Assembly: GCA_903825895.1 (NCBI GenBank) | Contig: CAIKCI010000026.1 | Coordinates: forward strand, 1-46,909 | Direction: 5' to 3' | DNA from: an uncultured Actinomycetes bacterium | Lineage (GTDB): Bacteria; Actinomycetota; Acidimicrobiia; Acidimicrobiales; RAAP-2 | DNA: 46,909 bases | In this document: in pieces, positions 25,797 to 34,565 of the stretch | Position numbering within the stretch: the first letter of the stretch is position 1 | Layout: the number at the start of each line of letters is the position of its first letter | Program-made: the position numbers and the translations under genes | The notes under the pieces: model-generated | What the model saw: only the letters and a program-made list of their open reading frames with translations | What the model was told of the DNA's origin: nothing | Databases searched by the model: none

Positions 25797-26795
25797 TTAG
25801 TCCTCGCTGACAAGAGTTGGTTGACGCGGTGTCATGCCAGCCGCCACGTACATGGCATCAATCACGCGCATCGTGTTGATGGAGTCGCGCGCCGTTGTGG
25901 GAAACGGGGTGCCGACGTTGATAGCGTCACGGAATGCTTCAAGTTGGTAGTTGTAGGTTGGTACCCGGTCGAAGCGTTCGATTCGAGACGATCCCTTGGT
26001 CGTGATCTTGAGCCGGTGGTAGAACTGCGGCCCGAGTGGATTGAAGAGACTGAGTGAACCGAGCGATCCACTGGCCGTGCCTGAGAGCTTGAAAAGTTTG
26101 GACGACAAGAGCGATGCATCGAGCGTTCCTGTTGCTCCAAGTGGAGAGATCAACGTGGCGTGCATGGCACGATCCACGTTGTGGCGAATGGTTTTCGCCG
26201 TTGCCGAGGTGACCGTCGGCTCGCTTTGTGACAAGACCCGCCAAAGGTTGGTGGCGTAACAGCCGATGTCCATGGCTGCCCCACCCGCGAGGTGCTCGTG
26301 GTAGCGAATGTCGTTGTGCATGGGTAAAGGAATACACAGTGAAGTCGACACAGTCTGGATCTCACCGAGTTCTTGGTTCGCCAAGATCTCTTCGACTCTT
26401 TTCATGACCGGGTGATAGCGGTAGTGAAATGCTTCCATCACGATCTTGTCCTGGGCTTCGATGCGTTCGGTCACCGCGGTGGCTTCTTCGACATTGGCCG
26501 CAAAGGGTTTTTCGCAGAGCACGTGTTTCCCTGCGTCAATTGCTTTCAGTGTCCAGAAGCCATGGAGGCCGTTCGGGAGCGGGTTGTAGATCGCATCGAT
26601 AGCAGGATCGTCAATGAGTTGTTGATAGGAGTCAAGCACCCGCGGGACACCATGTTTCAAAGCGAAGGCGTCTGCCCGGGTGCGGTCCCTCGCAGCGATT
26701 GCGGTGACTTCAACCCCGTCGATTGCTCGAGCAGGACGGATAATTGCTGGTGGAGCGATACGAGCAGCTCCGAGAATTCCTAGACGAATCACCAT
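25797..26795 (-). CDS. Gfo/Idh/MocA family oxidoreductase
   Basis: A 332-aa NAD(P)-dependent oxidoreductase. The Rossmann start is RLGILGAARIAP (residues 4-15), followed by AIAARD, YNPLPNGLHG, and the family's Glu95-Lys96-Pro97 in HVLCEKPF. DIGCYATNLWR carries the conserved Asp/His-region residue of the C-terminal domain. Members oxidise sugars, cyclitols or trans-dihydrodiols; this one resembles the dimeric dihydrodiol dehydrogenase-like subgroup. ATG 26795 stands 6 nt after TAACGT, so it is probably leaderless. It ends 4 bp from the convergent ADH-like gene. Confidence 0.86.
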   Translation of the reverse strand: MVIRLGILGAARIAPPAIIRPARAIDGVEVTAIAARDRTRADAFALKHGVPRVLDSYQQLIDDPAIDAIYNPLPNGLHGFWTLKAIDAGKHVLCEKPFAANVEEATAVTERIEAQDKIVMEAFHYRYHPVMKRVEEILANQELGEIQTVSTSLCIPLPMHNDIRYHEHLAGGAAMDIGCYATNLWRVLSQSEPTVTSATAKTIRHNVDRAMHATLISPLGATGTLDASLLSSKLFKLSGTASGSLGSLSLFNPLGPQFYHRLKITTKGSSRIERFDRVPTYNYQLEAFRDAINVGTPFPTTARDSINTMRVIDAMYVAAGMTPRQPTLVSED

Positions 26796-26801
26796 ATGGC
26801 T

Positions 26802-26807
26802 ACGTTA
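26802..26807 (-). promoter_or_regulatory. Leaderless -10 box (TAACGT) for the Gfo/Idh/MocA gene
   Basis: On the minus strand TAACGT is followed by 6 nt and ATG 26795; there is no Shine-Dalgarno sequence. The stretch AAGTAACGTAGCC closely matches AAGTAATGTAGCC in the divergent promoter at 18.74 kb. Confidence 0.45.
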
Positions 26808-26877
26808 CTTCTCTCCAATGACGGAGGTCCAAAAACCTGTCAGGATGAAAGGACACCTGAGCGACCGGGGGCAAGAA

Positions 26878-29061
26878 ATGAGTTGGGTATGGAAACAAGG
26901 AAATCGTCGCTTTCGAAAATTCTTCGCGGTCAGTTCGCTGAGTCTGGCGGCAATCGTTGCACCGCTGGCGATTCTTTCAACAACCCCCGCCTCAGCGAGT
27001 ACGCCTACGCCGCAACTCATCGTGCCAGCCGACCCGACCAGCACGGTGGCGGGGGTTGCCATTGACCCGGTAACCGGGGCAATTTTCACGGTGAATCCGC
27101 TGGCAGAAACGGTAGCGGTGCTTCCCAAAGTCTCGGGCACACTGTTTGGCCAGCAAGTGACCGCCAATGTGCAAACCGTTCTCGAAGCAGCGACTGGTTT
27201 GGATCAACCGGCCAGCCTCGTCTTTGACGGCAGTGGCAACCTTTACATCTCCAACGCTGGCTATGCGGACTCCATCACGGTCTTGGCGCGCACAACGGGC
27301 ACAATCTTTGGACAAGCGGTCACCGCGAATGTTGCAGTGACACTTGCTGCAGCGCAAGGGATCATCACGCCTGAAGGAATGGCGTTTGATCAAGCGGGGA
27401 ATCTCTACGTGGTCTCCAATAGCCTCCATGACGTTGCAGTCATCACGCAAAGTACGGCCACGATCTTTGGGCAGAATGCTCCTGCGAATACGACCACCTT
27501 CTTGCCCGAGACCGCCGGGGCCTCGGGAGCAACTGATGTGGTCTTCGGGACGGACGGCACGATGTTCATCTCGGGTGATCAGCACATTTATGCCCTGTTG
27601 CAATCTGGAGGAAATGTGTTTGGACAAGATGTTCAAACGGCAACGCTCACCTCACTCGACGCGGTAACGAGTACGGGACCCGGAATAAATGGAATGTACG
27701 TTGATGGTGCGGGGAATCTCTTTTATGCCAACCAAACTTCGTCATCCCCTGAGGTTGACGTGCTTTCGAGTGGGTTTACGCAAATCTTCGGGACAATGCC
27801 AGTTCTAAATAGCCAAACCCCACTTGTGAATATTACGGCACCGTATCCCGTGGGAGTAGTGGGAGACAGCGCAGGAAACCTCTTTATATCAAACGGAGTA
27901 AACACCAATGCCCAAGAGTCGGGGCTTGGTGTCATCGCTCCACAGCAAGAGGTCCTTTTTGGACAGTCATTAACGGCAAATACCTATCTGGGCTTTCCCT
28001 CGACGGAACTCCTCGATTTTCCTGCTGGTCTTGTCGTCGGGCCTGACGGGAATGTTTTCGTTATTAATGACGTCAGCAGCAATATCGTCGTCTATCCCTC
28101 GCAATCAGGAACGCTTTTTGGGCAATCAGTGACGAAAGGCATCCCCGCCGTGCTGGCCGCAGCAACTGGCTTGACCGAGCCAAGCACAATCGCCCTTGAT
28201 AATTCGGGTGATCTCGTGGTCTGGAGTTATCAGATCGGAGTGATGACGATTGTCCCGCGGGTAACGGGCACGATCTTTGGTCAATCCGTCACGGCAAATG
28301 TGGCAACCACACTCAATGCAGCATCTGGGCTCACCAGCATTGTTTCGATGCAGTTTGATCACCAGGGAGACCTTTTCGTCGTTGATGGTTCTACGGAGAC
28401 GGTTCAGGTGATTCCCAGTGCGGACAAAACGCTTTTTGGACAATCGGTTACCGCAAATACCGTTGTCAGTCTCACCGCCACGTCGACGATTGCGTCACCA
28501 ACGATTCTGGCATTCGATCCAAGCGGCAATCTCTTCGTTCCCGATACCGATGGAAAACTCTGGATGGTGGCACAACAGTCAGGGACGCTCTTCGGCCAGG
28601 CCGTTAACGCCAATATCCCTGCACAATTTGCTGGGTTCACGTTTTTCCCGAGCCAGGGATTTGGGGGAGCAACCGCACTGAGCTTTGATTCCTTGGGGAA
28701 TCTTTACCTGCCTGCCGACACCACAGCGGACAGCTATGCCGGCGAGATCTATGTCATTGCCAAACAGGCGGGGTCATTCTTCGGCCAGCAGATACCAGCG
28801 AATACGCCAACCGTGCTCTCAAGTGTTCAAGGACTTCATACCTTGCTCGGTCTCGGATTAAATCTTCAGGGAGATTTGTACATCCTCAATCTGCAGGGCC
28901 TTTGGAAACTGACGAACCCAAACCCTGTGACGCCGGTCACCCCGGCGACGCTCCTGGCAGCAACAGGGACGCCGTTCGCACCCCTTGGTCTGCTTGGCGT
29001 GAGTCTTCTTGGCTTCGGGTTCGCTCTCTGTGTCAAGGCGAAGCGTCGCCGAGAGATTTAG
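26878..29061 (+). CDS. LAATG-anchored secreted protein built from FGQ/NHL-like repeats
   Basis: A 727-aa protein. I start it at ATG 26878, which gives a textbook Sec signal peptide (basic RRFRKF, hydrophobic core, cleavage near ASAS at about 41). Ten copies of an FGQ motif (GTLFGQQVTAN, GTIFGQAVTAN and similar), plus one degenerate copy, recur roughly every 50-65 residues. They alternate with NHL-like strands such as SLVFDGSGNLYISN and GMAFDQAGNLYVVS, suggesting one or two beta-propellers. The C-terminus has LAATG at 693-697, a hydrophobic stretch and KAKRRREI, a class E-type sortase signal like that of the 4947 protein. It is presumably displayed on the cell wall. Ligand and role are unknown. 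Confidence 0.8.
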   Translation: MSWVWKQGNRRFRKFFAVSSLSLAAIVAPLAILSTTPASASTPTPQLIVPADPTSTVAGVAIDPVTGAIFTVNPLAETVAVLPKVSGTLFGQQVTANVQTVLEAATGLDQPASLVFDGSGNLYISNAGYADSITVLARTTGTIFGQAVTANVAVTLAAAQGIITPEGMAFDQAGNLYVVSNSLHDVAVITQSTATIFGQNAPANTTTFLPETAGASGATDVVFGTDGTMFISGDQHIYALLQSGGNVFGQDVQTATLTSLDAVTSTGPGINGMYVDGAGNLFYANQTSSSPEVDVLSSGFTQIFGTMPVLNSQTPLVNITAPYPVGVVGDSAGNLFISNGVNTNAQESGLGVIAPQQEVLFGQSLTANTYLGFPSTELLDFPAGLVVGPDGNVFVINDVSSNIVVYPSQSGTLFGQSVTKGIPAVLAAATGLTEPSTIALDNSGDLVVWSYQIGVMTIVPRVTGTIFGQSVTANVATTLNAASGLTSIVSMQFDHQGDLFVVDGSTETVQVIPSADKTLFGQSVTANTVVSLTATSTIASPTILAFDPSGNLFVPDTDGKLWMVAQQSGTLFGQAVNANIPAQFAGFTFFPSQGFGGATALSFDSLGNLYLPADTTADSYAGEIYVIAKQAGSFFGQQIPANTPTVLSSVQGLHTLLGLGLNLQGDLYILNLQGLWKLTNPNPVTPVTPATLLAATGTPFAPLGLLGVSLLGFGFALCVKAKRRREI

Positions 29062-29789
29062 CCGCCGCTTAACAGCGTTGGGTCGTCAAGTAGCTCTGCA
29101 CGAACCATGGCTTCCCAGAATCCGATGTAGCCCTCGCCACTCGATGCTCGGAACATGTCAGCAGGTGGGCCGGTCAGAGGAATCCCTCCACCGAGTGCTT
29201 CGGCATACCAAGCGTGACGACAGCGCTGCTCTAATGCAACGGCTCGTTGATGTGCAGCACGGATAGAACCAGCGACCACAAAGACACCGTGGTGCGCCAA
29301 CAACGCGAGGTCAGCGCCCCCCATGGCGTCAACAGCTGCAGCGGCATTCGTGGCCAAGTTTACGGCACCTTTGTATTCATCAACGATGACGACGTCACCG
29401 CCGCCCAAGGCAGAGCTTTGATCTAATACCGGCGGGATACGTTGGGCATCGGCCCAGATGGTGCCGAAGCGAGAGTGGTTATGCAGCGCGACTTGGACGT
29501 CGGGCCGTGCTTTGTGGAGTTCCAAGTGCAACGGAATTCCCAAGGGGGCCGGCCAGTCACCTTCGAGGACGGTGCCCTCTAAATCAATACGAATAATGTG
29601 CTCAGGCCGCACTTCGTGCCAGGTCAGATACCACGGTGTGCACCACAACGTGCCGTCGCCGACGGCATAGGTGATGTGTCCAGAGATGTGATCGTCGTAG
29701 CCTTCTTTCCAAAGGGTACGAGCGAGGAGAGCGAGTTCTTGTTTTGCCGTGAGATCGGGCATCAGCTGGTCTTTTGTTGGAACAAACAT
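29058..29789 (-). CDS. Class II aldolase/adducin family protein
   Basis: A 243-aa protein of the fuculose-phosphate aldolase fold. The Zn ligands are His103 and His105 in LHNHSRFG and the later His of LLAHHGVFV. The N-terminal half has YDDHISGHITYAV in place of the usual G-N-x-S loop, as in the decarboxylase/aldolase-like actinobacterial branch, and LTWHEVRPEHIIRID follows the family pattern. It could be a retro-aldolase or a decarboxylase. It starts 9 bp after the amidohydrolase at 29799, so the two are likely co-transcribed. Its stop overlaps the stop of the convergent repeat protein gene. Confidence 0.82.
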   Translation of the reverse strand: MFVPTKDQLMPDLTAKQELALLARTLWKEGYDDHISGHITYAVGDGTLWCTPWYLTWHEVRPEHIIRIDLEGTVLEGDWPAPLGIPLHLELHKARPDVQVALHNHSRFGTIWADAQRIPPVLDQSSALGGGDVVIVDEYKGAVNLATNAAAAVDAMGGADLALLAHHGVFVVAGSIRAAHQRAVALEQRCRHAWYAEALGGGIPLTGPPADMFRASSGEGYIGFWEAMVRAELLDDPTLLSGG

Positions 29790-29798
29790 GACTACTCC

Positions 29799-30998
29799 TC
29801 AGTTCTTCGGCAAGACGATGTCAGGCAGAGGGTGACGATAGAGCTTGGCGGCGTTCCCACTGCAGATGGCTCGCAGCTCGTCGGCCGGGAGATGTCCCCA
29901 GGCATCTGCGATGACGTCTTGTGTTGTGGGCCAGGTACCGTCGCCGTGGGGATAATCGGTCTCCACCATGATGTTCTCCACCCCGATGCGATAGCGCGTG
30001 TCGATGGTTGATGGGTCATCAATCGTGCAGAACCAGAAGTTCCGCTTCAGCAACTCTGCGGGGCGGATATCCCAGCCGAGGCCATAGCCAGAACGATCAA
30101 TAATGTTGTCGAGTCGATCTAACAACATCGCAACCCATCCGATGCCACCTTCGCTCATGGCGATCTTGATCTCGGGATAGCGATGAGCCCACCCTGACCA
30201 GACCCACTCGGAGCATGCGGTTAACGACATCTGGCCGAAGAGCGTGGCGCCAAGAGCCAACATGGGCGAGCCCGCAGGAAGATCAGGCATGCCAGTTGAG
30301 CCAACGTGCAGGCTGATCACAGTGTCAGTTTCGGCGCACGCCTCCATGATGGGCGTCCAGTAGTCATCAAAGATTGAAGGGAAACCAATTTGGTGCGGTC
30401 GCTCCGGCAGCGTGACCGAGCGAAAGCCCCGCTCAGCATTGCGGCGAATCTCCTTCGCCCCTTCTTCGGGATCTGAGAGCACGGTAATGCCGAGCGGAAT
30501 AATGCGCTCAGGGTAGGGCGAATACCACTCATCAAAGAGCCAGTCGTTCCACGCTCTCGTGGTGTGAATTCCGAGAACGGGATCCGAACATGACGAGAAG
30601 ATTCGACCACAAAAACCGCTGACCTGAGAAGGGAAGTTCAACGACGCCCACACCCCATTGAGATCCATGTCGGCGATCCGTGCATCAATGTCATAACAAC
30701 CAGGGCGCATCTGATCGAAACGAAAGGGCTCCACGGCCACACTTTCGGGGCGGCGTCCGGCAACGGCGTTCATGCCCACTTGTGAATAGGTGGCGCCGTC
30801 AAAGTCCCAGACTTGGTAGCCCTTGTCATTCTCGATCACCTTCGGTGCTCGATCTTGAAATCCTGCAGGGAGTCGACCTTCAAACATGTGGGGAGGTTCT
30901 ACGAGGTGGTCATCGACACTGATCACGGTGTAGCGAACGTCGGCCGGTTCTGGCTCATCAAGGAATAACTCAGGATCTAAGTGTTCTGCGATTGCCAT
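29799..30998 (-). CDS. COG2159 (amidohydrolase family 2) metal-dependent hydrolase
   Basis: A 399-aa TIM-barrel hydrolase of the DDHxVEPP subgroup common in mycobacteria and relatives. The metal site is seen in ISVDDHLVEPP (Asp29, His31), SLHVGSTG and VETDYPHGDGTWP. ATG 30998 is chosen because AAAGGAGGGG precedes it; the ATG at 31022 lies upstream of that site. It differs from the three copies in the 9.7-20.2 kb block by the Asp-Asp-His opening and the DVWDFDG-style N-domain (YQVWDFDGATYSQVG). It heads an operon with the class II aldolase, suggesting sequential C-N/C-C cleavage steps. Confidence 0.87.
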   Translation of the reverse strand: MAIAEHLDPELFLDEPEPADVRYTVISVDDHLVEPPHMFEGRLPAGFQDRAPKVIENDKGYQVWDFDGATYSQVGMNAVAGRRPESVAVEPFRFDQMRPGCYDIDARIADMDLNGVWASLNFPSQVSGFCGRIFSSCSDPVLGIHTTRAWNDWLFDEWYSPYPERIIPLGITVLSDPEEGAKEIRRNAERGFRSVTLPERPHQIGFPSIFDDYWTPIMEACAETDTVISLHVGSTGMPDLPAGSPMLALGATLFGQMSLTACSEWVWSGWAHRYPEIKIAMSEGGIGWVAMLLDRLDNIIDRSGYGLGWDIRPAELLKRNFWFCTIDDPSTIDTRYRIGVENIMVETDYPHGDGTWPTTQDVIADAWGHLPADELRAICSGNAAKLYRHPLPDIVLPKN

Positions 30999-31139
30999 GA
31001 CCCCTCCTTTGCGTGTGCCCACAGGCTATCGGGGATCATCCATCCTGAAAAGATCGAATCATCACCGTTGTCTGGAGGCCTTCTCGTGGGACCGCTTGGG
31101 CACTATTGTGAGGAAGTGGGCGAACAACAGGGGAACAGT

Positions 31140-31649
31140 ATGTACACATCTCGAACCCCTCGTTTCTGTTTGAGCACTGGCGTTGCCGCCGTTTTGCTCG
31201 CATTCGGCCTCACGCTGTCGGCCTGTGGATCGTCGACGACGACGACGACCACCACCACCCAAAAAACGACGACGACCACCTCAACGGTTCCGGTGACCAC
31301 GACGACGGCTACATCGTCGGGAGGGTTTGTGGCCCAGACTGACTGTCCCTACTATCCACTTGAATCGGACGGCTACGGAGGGGTGCAAGAAAATGGCGTG
31401 GACCTTTTCTTCACTGTAAATGCGCCGCCCCAGTCCATCTGGATGATGTGTCAGACCCAACTCAAAGGTCTTGGGTGGACGATCATCAAGTCCGGCACGA
31501 GCTATGCAGCATCAGGATCAACAGTTCAAGCCTCTGCCCCTGGCGCGTTCGCACAGATCACTATCGGCTCCGATCCGTCGGTGCCCAGGGTCAGTGTCTG
31601 CACGTGGACACAAAAGCCCGCCGATACGTCGTGTCCCTACGGTGCCTAA
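31140..31649 (+). CDS. Lipoprotein with Thr-rich linker
   Basis: A 169-aa predicted lipoprotein. The signal peptide ends in the lipobox LSAC-GS at about residues 27-32. A Thr/Ser linker follows (about 33-62), then a 100-residue domain containing four Cys (DCPYYPL, MMCQTQL, SVCTWTQ, TSCPYGA) that could form two disulfides outside the cell. I do not recognise the domain. ATG 31140 has GGGGAA upstream, and TATTGT at 31104-31109 is a possible -10. It ends 3 bp before the LLM oxidoreductase start, so the two are co-transcribed. Membrane attachment is inferred from the lipobox. Confidence 0.75.
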   Translation: MYTSRTPRFCLSTGVAAVLLAFGLTLSACGSSTTTTTTTTQKTTTTTSTVPVTTTTATSSGGFVAQTDCPYYPLESDGYGGVQENGVDLFFTVNAPPQSIWMMCQTQLKGLGWTIIKSGTSYAASGSTVQASAPGAFAQITIGSDPSVPRVSVCTWTQKPADTSCPYGA

Positions 31650-31652
31650 AGG

Positions 31653-32558
31653 ATGAAGTTCGCCTACGGCTTTCCTCTCTCAGCACCGCTGAGTGCTGAG
31701 TTGCTTGAACCCGGGGCACTCGCCACCTTGGCGCAAGGCGCTGAACGTGCCGGCTTTGATGCAGCGTTCTTGACCGAACATCCTGCACCGAGTCAAAAGT
31801 GGCGTGAAGCGGGTGGTCACGACGCGCTTGATCCCTTTGTGGCCTTGGCCTTTATGGCCCAAGCCACAACCACGCTCAAATTGTTGACGAATCTCACCGT
31901 TGTGCCGTATCGCAACCCCTTTCTTTTGGCGAAAGCTGCAGCCACCCTTGACGTGCTCTCGGGAGGCCGGCTGATTATGGGTGCCGGTGTGGGCTATCAA
32001 AAATCTGAGTTCGCTGCGCTCGGCGTGAACGTTGATGACCGCAACGGAATCTTCGACGAGTACTTAGAAGTCCTCAAGCGAGCGTGGACTGGCGAACCGG
32101 TCACCTTCGACGGCCAGTTTGTCTCGGCTCGTGGAGTCACCGCACAACCCGTACCGGTGCAGCAACCTCGACCGCCCATCTGGCTCGGTGGCAACAGTCA
32201 ACTGACGCGTCGCCGTGTAGCAGAGCGAGCTGACGGATGGATGCCGATGCCGAGCCCTCGAGGTATGGGTGGCGTGGCCCTTGAGACCACGGAAGATCTC
32301 GTGGGTCTGCTCGATTATTTGTTTTCTTATGCCAAAGAGATTGGCCGAAGCGACCCCCTCGATATTCTTTGTGTGTTCCCTGCGTCGAACACTGGCCACA
32401 CGCGAAGCGCCGAGATCGAAATGGTCGAGGAGCTTTCAGGGCTTGGTGTGACGTGGATGGCGGTCAATGGCGAGGGCACCACGCTCGAAGAAGCATGTGC
32501 CTTTCTCGATGCCTTTGGTGAAGAAGTCATCCACAAGGTCCCTCGCAGTCCCGTTTGA
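31653..32558 (+). CDS. LLM-class F420-dependent oxidoreductase
   Basis: A 301-aa luciferase-like TIM-barrel enzyme of the TIGR03619-type F420 group. Landmarks: AERAGFDAAFLTEHPA, LKLLTNLTVVPYRNPFLLAKA, LDVLSGGRLIMGAGVGYQKSEF, PPIWLGGNS and VAERADGWMP. F420 use is inferred from the subfamily and fits an actinobacterium; FMN use cannot be ruled out. It oxidises or reduces a small organic substrate in the cytoplasm. It follows the lipoprotein gene by 3 bp and converges on the CoA-transferase gene with a 3-bp gap. Confidence 0.84.
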   Translation: MKFAYGFPLSAPLSAELLEPGALATLAQGAERAGFDAAFLTEHPAPSQKWREAGGHDALDPFVALAFMAQATTTLKLLTNLTVVPYRNPFLLAKAAATLDVLSGGRLIMGAGVGYQKSEFAALGVNVDDRNGIFDEYLEVLKRAWTGEPVTFDGQFVSARGVTAQPVPVQQPRPPIWLGGNSQLTRRRVAERADGWMPMPSPRGMGGVALETTEDLVGLLDYLFSYAKEIGRSDPLDILCVFPASNTGHTRSAEIEMVEELSGLGVTWMAVNGEGTTLEEACAFLDAFGEEVIHKVPRSPV

Positions 32559-32561
32559 CCT

Positions 32562-33704
32562 TCAGCACCACTCCTTGAACACTGCGGCGGTGTGTTCGCC
32601 GAGATCAGGTCCGGTTGTGGTGATGACACCGGGAGTTCCCTGAAGATGGACAAGCGGGCCGGGAAGCAGCACCGTCCCGAGATCAGCGTCGTTCATGGTG
32701 ATCAGTGAGCCTCGGGCCAGCACCTGTGCGTTCTCAACGAGGGTTCCTAGATCGTTGACGGGAGCCACGGGGACCCGTGCATCACTGAACGCCGCCAGCA
32801 CGGTCGCTCGGTCGTGACCAGCGATCCACGCGGCAACGAGACCATCGAGTTCGTCGGCTACCTTAAGGCGTTCTTCAGAGCGGCCAAAGCGTGCGAGGTC
32901 GTCGGGACTCGTGTGTCCGATCACGCTGAGCACTCGGGCCACCTGGGCATCAGTCGTTCCCGACACGACGAGCCACAGACCGTCGCTGCTTTTATAGACA
33001 TTCCTAGGCACACCGCCATCCACACGACTGCCGCTGCGCTGGGGTGACGGTGTGCCCTGTTCCCAGCCGGCAATGCTTGGCCCCAGAAGGGTTAACAAGG
33101 GTTCGTACATACTCAGATCGATGAATTGGCCACTCCCTCCTTTGGCATCACGGTGATAACACGCCAACAAGACTCCGACCACCCCAGCCATCGCCACGAC
33201 GGTGTCGCCTAAGGGAAACGACGGCAGGAGCGGCGGACCGTCTGCTTCGCCGGTCAGACCGGTGATGCCACTGAACGCTTCAGCTAATGTTCCCGCACCA
33301 GGCGTTCCGGCCATCGGGCCGCTCTCGCCATAACAAGAGACGTTGATCACAATGGAGCGGTCGTTGCGTTGAGCGATCGCTTCTGGTGTGAGCTGCCAGC
33401 GTTCAAGGAGCGAGCGAGGATGATTGAGCACGACGACGTCACTTGCCGAGACCAGTTGGTGAAGCTTGTCGAGACCCTCGGGGGTCTCGGTGTCGATCAC
33501 GACACTTCGCTTGTTACGGCTGACGAGGGCCCACAAGGGTGAGTGGCCGTTGCGTTGGACACCCATCGATCGCATGGCATCGCCACGAGGTGGCTCCACC
33601 TTGACCACGTCGGCGCCGAAATCTCCCAAGATGGCAGAGATTTGAGGGGCGGCTAAAAAACTTGAAAGATCAAGCACCTTGAGACCACTCAGTGCCTCAG
33701 CCAT
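32562..33704 (-). CDS. Family III CoA transferase (CaiB/BaiF)
   Basis: A 380-aa protein with class III CoA-transferase landmarks: LKVLDLSSFLAAPQ, LGDFGADVVKVEPPRGD, NKRSVVIDTETPEG, VINVSCYGESGPMAG, and SFPLGDTVVAMAG, which carries the catalytic Asp position. The second domain holds VPRNVYKSSDGLW and ARVPVAPVNDL. It moves CoA between carboxylic acids. It is divergent from a MarR gene. The minus-strand sequence TTGAG-GAAT-CTCAA around the Shine-Dalgarno and ATG can fold into a small hairpin. Confidence 0.87.
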   Translation of the reverse strand: MAEALSGLKVLDLSSFLAAPQISAILGDFGADVVKVEPPRGDAMRSMGVQRNGHSPLWALVSRNKRSVVIDTETPEGLDKLHQLVSASDVVVLNHPRSLLERWQLTPEAIAQRNDRSIVINVSCYGESGPMAGTPGAGTLAEAFSGITGLTGEADGPPLLPSFPLGDTVVAMAGVVGVLLACYHRDAKGGSGQFIDLSMYEPLLTLLGPSIAGWEQGTPSPQRSGSRVDGGVPRNVYKSSDGLWLVVSGTTDAQVARVLSVIGHTSPDDLARFGRSEERLKVADELDGLVAAWIAGHDRATVLAAFSDARVPVAPVNDLGTLVENAQVLARGSLITMNDADLGTVLLPGPLVHLQGTPGVITTTGPDLGEHTAAVFKEWC

Positions 33705-33773
33705 TGAGATTCCTCAAGCGTTCATCCATGCCACGACGCTAACGCACCGACGTCCCATCCACATGATTCCAAG

Positions 33774-33779
33774 TAGTCT
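33774..33779 (+). promoter_or_regulatory. Leaderless -10 box (TAGTCT) for the MarR gene
   Basis: TAGTCT is followed by 7 nt and ATG 33787 without a Shine-Dalgarno sequence. This supports 33787 as the start rather than the ATG at 33763 or the frame start at 33679. Confidence 0.4.
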
Positions 33780-33786
33780 TCGGCTC

Positions 33787-34317
33787 ATGGCGCCAACGAG
33801 AAGATCAGGATCGTCGCAGGCTCGCTCACAGCGCGACCAGCAATGGCTTAACGACCTGACGACGGCAATTACCTCGGTGACCACGAAGGCACATTCGATG
33901 CAGCTCTACGAAGTGATGGGGATGAACGCCAAGACCCCTCTTCGCCCTTACCTCTTTGGCGTTCTCTCACGAGTGCGCGATCTTCAACCGGCCCGAGTCT
34001 CCGACGTGGCCAAGCAGATGGACTACGAACGATCAACGGTGAGCCGTCACATCACTGAGTTGGTGAACCTGGGGTGTCTGAAAAAGTCAGCCGATCCCGA
34101 GGATGGGAGAGCGGTGATGTTGCAGTTGACGCCGAAGGGGAGAGCGATTATCGACCGGGTCTATGACGCATGGTTCACTTCGTTGTCGGCCATCACGAAA
34201 GGTTGGTCGCAGAGTGATCAAGCGATGTTGTTAACACTCCTCGGCCGCTTCGACGGGGAGTTCACCGCCTACGTGGACTCTCTTATTGCGCCACGCACAG
34301 AAGGATCGAAGGACTAG
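33787..34317 (+). CDS. MarR family transcriptional regulator
   Basis: A 176-aa winged-helix regulator: ARVSDVAKQMDYERSTVSRHITELVNLGCLKK is the DNA-binding helix pair (quoted in parts: VSDVAKQM, STVSRHITELVNLG), followed by the wing DPEDGRAVMLQLTPKG and dimerisation helices. It probably controls the divergent CoA-transferase gene, whose start is 82 bp away, and itself. The TAG stop overlaps the stop of the convergent NifU-like gene (CTAG). The ligand is unknown. Confidence 0.85.
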   Translation: MAPTRRSGSSQARSQRDQQWLNDLTTAITSVTTKAHSMQLYEVMGMNAKTPLRPYLFGVLSRVRDLQPARVSDVAKQMDYERSTVSRHITELVNLGCLKKSADPEDGRAVMLQLTPKGRAIIDRVYDAWFTSLSAITKGWSQSDQAMLLTLLGRFDGEFTAYVDSLIAPRTEGSKD

Positions 34318-34565
34318 ACAACTCTCGGATCGTCAACGCGCACTTCGAACTCTCCAAGAACACGTTTTTGTAATGCGGCAGTAATCATTTCGCTCAAGAG
34401 ATCGGGTGGTAACACGCAGTCAGCACAGTCCACGCCGTCGAGATCGAGGCGTACGGTGATCCGAGCCGTCTTTGAGTTGACGTCGACCAAGTGAAGATCT
34501 GCGCCATCTCCTCGGAGGAGTAATTGCACTTCTTCAACGGAGGCTTCGACAGCTGCTTGGTCCAT
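34314..34565 (-). CDS. Small NifU-C-like protein with CxxC
   Basis: An 83-aa protein whose pattern (VEEVQLLLRGDGADLHLVDV, then ARITVRLDL, then Cys47-Ala-Asp-Cys50) follows the NifU C-terminal domain, which carries an Fe-S cluster on a CxxC. The usual GxCxGCP loop is altered to GVDCADCVLPP. It is therefore either an Fe-S scaffold or carrier for a neighbour, or a derived redox domain. ATG 34565 overlaps the stop of the upstream 358-aa gene by one base (TAATG), indicating coupled translation and probably a dedicated partnership. Confidence 0.65.
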   Translation of the reverse strand: MDQAAVEASVEEVQLLLRGDGADLHLVDVNSKTARITVRLDLDGVDCADCVLPPDLLSEMITAALQKRVLGEFEVRVDDPRVV

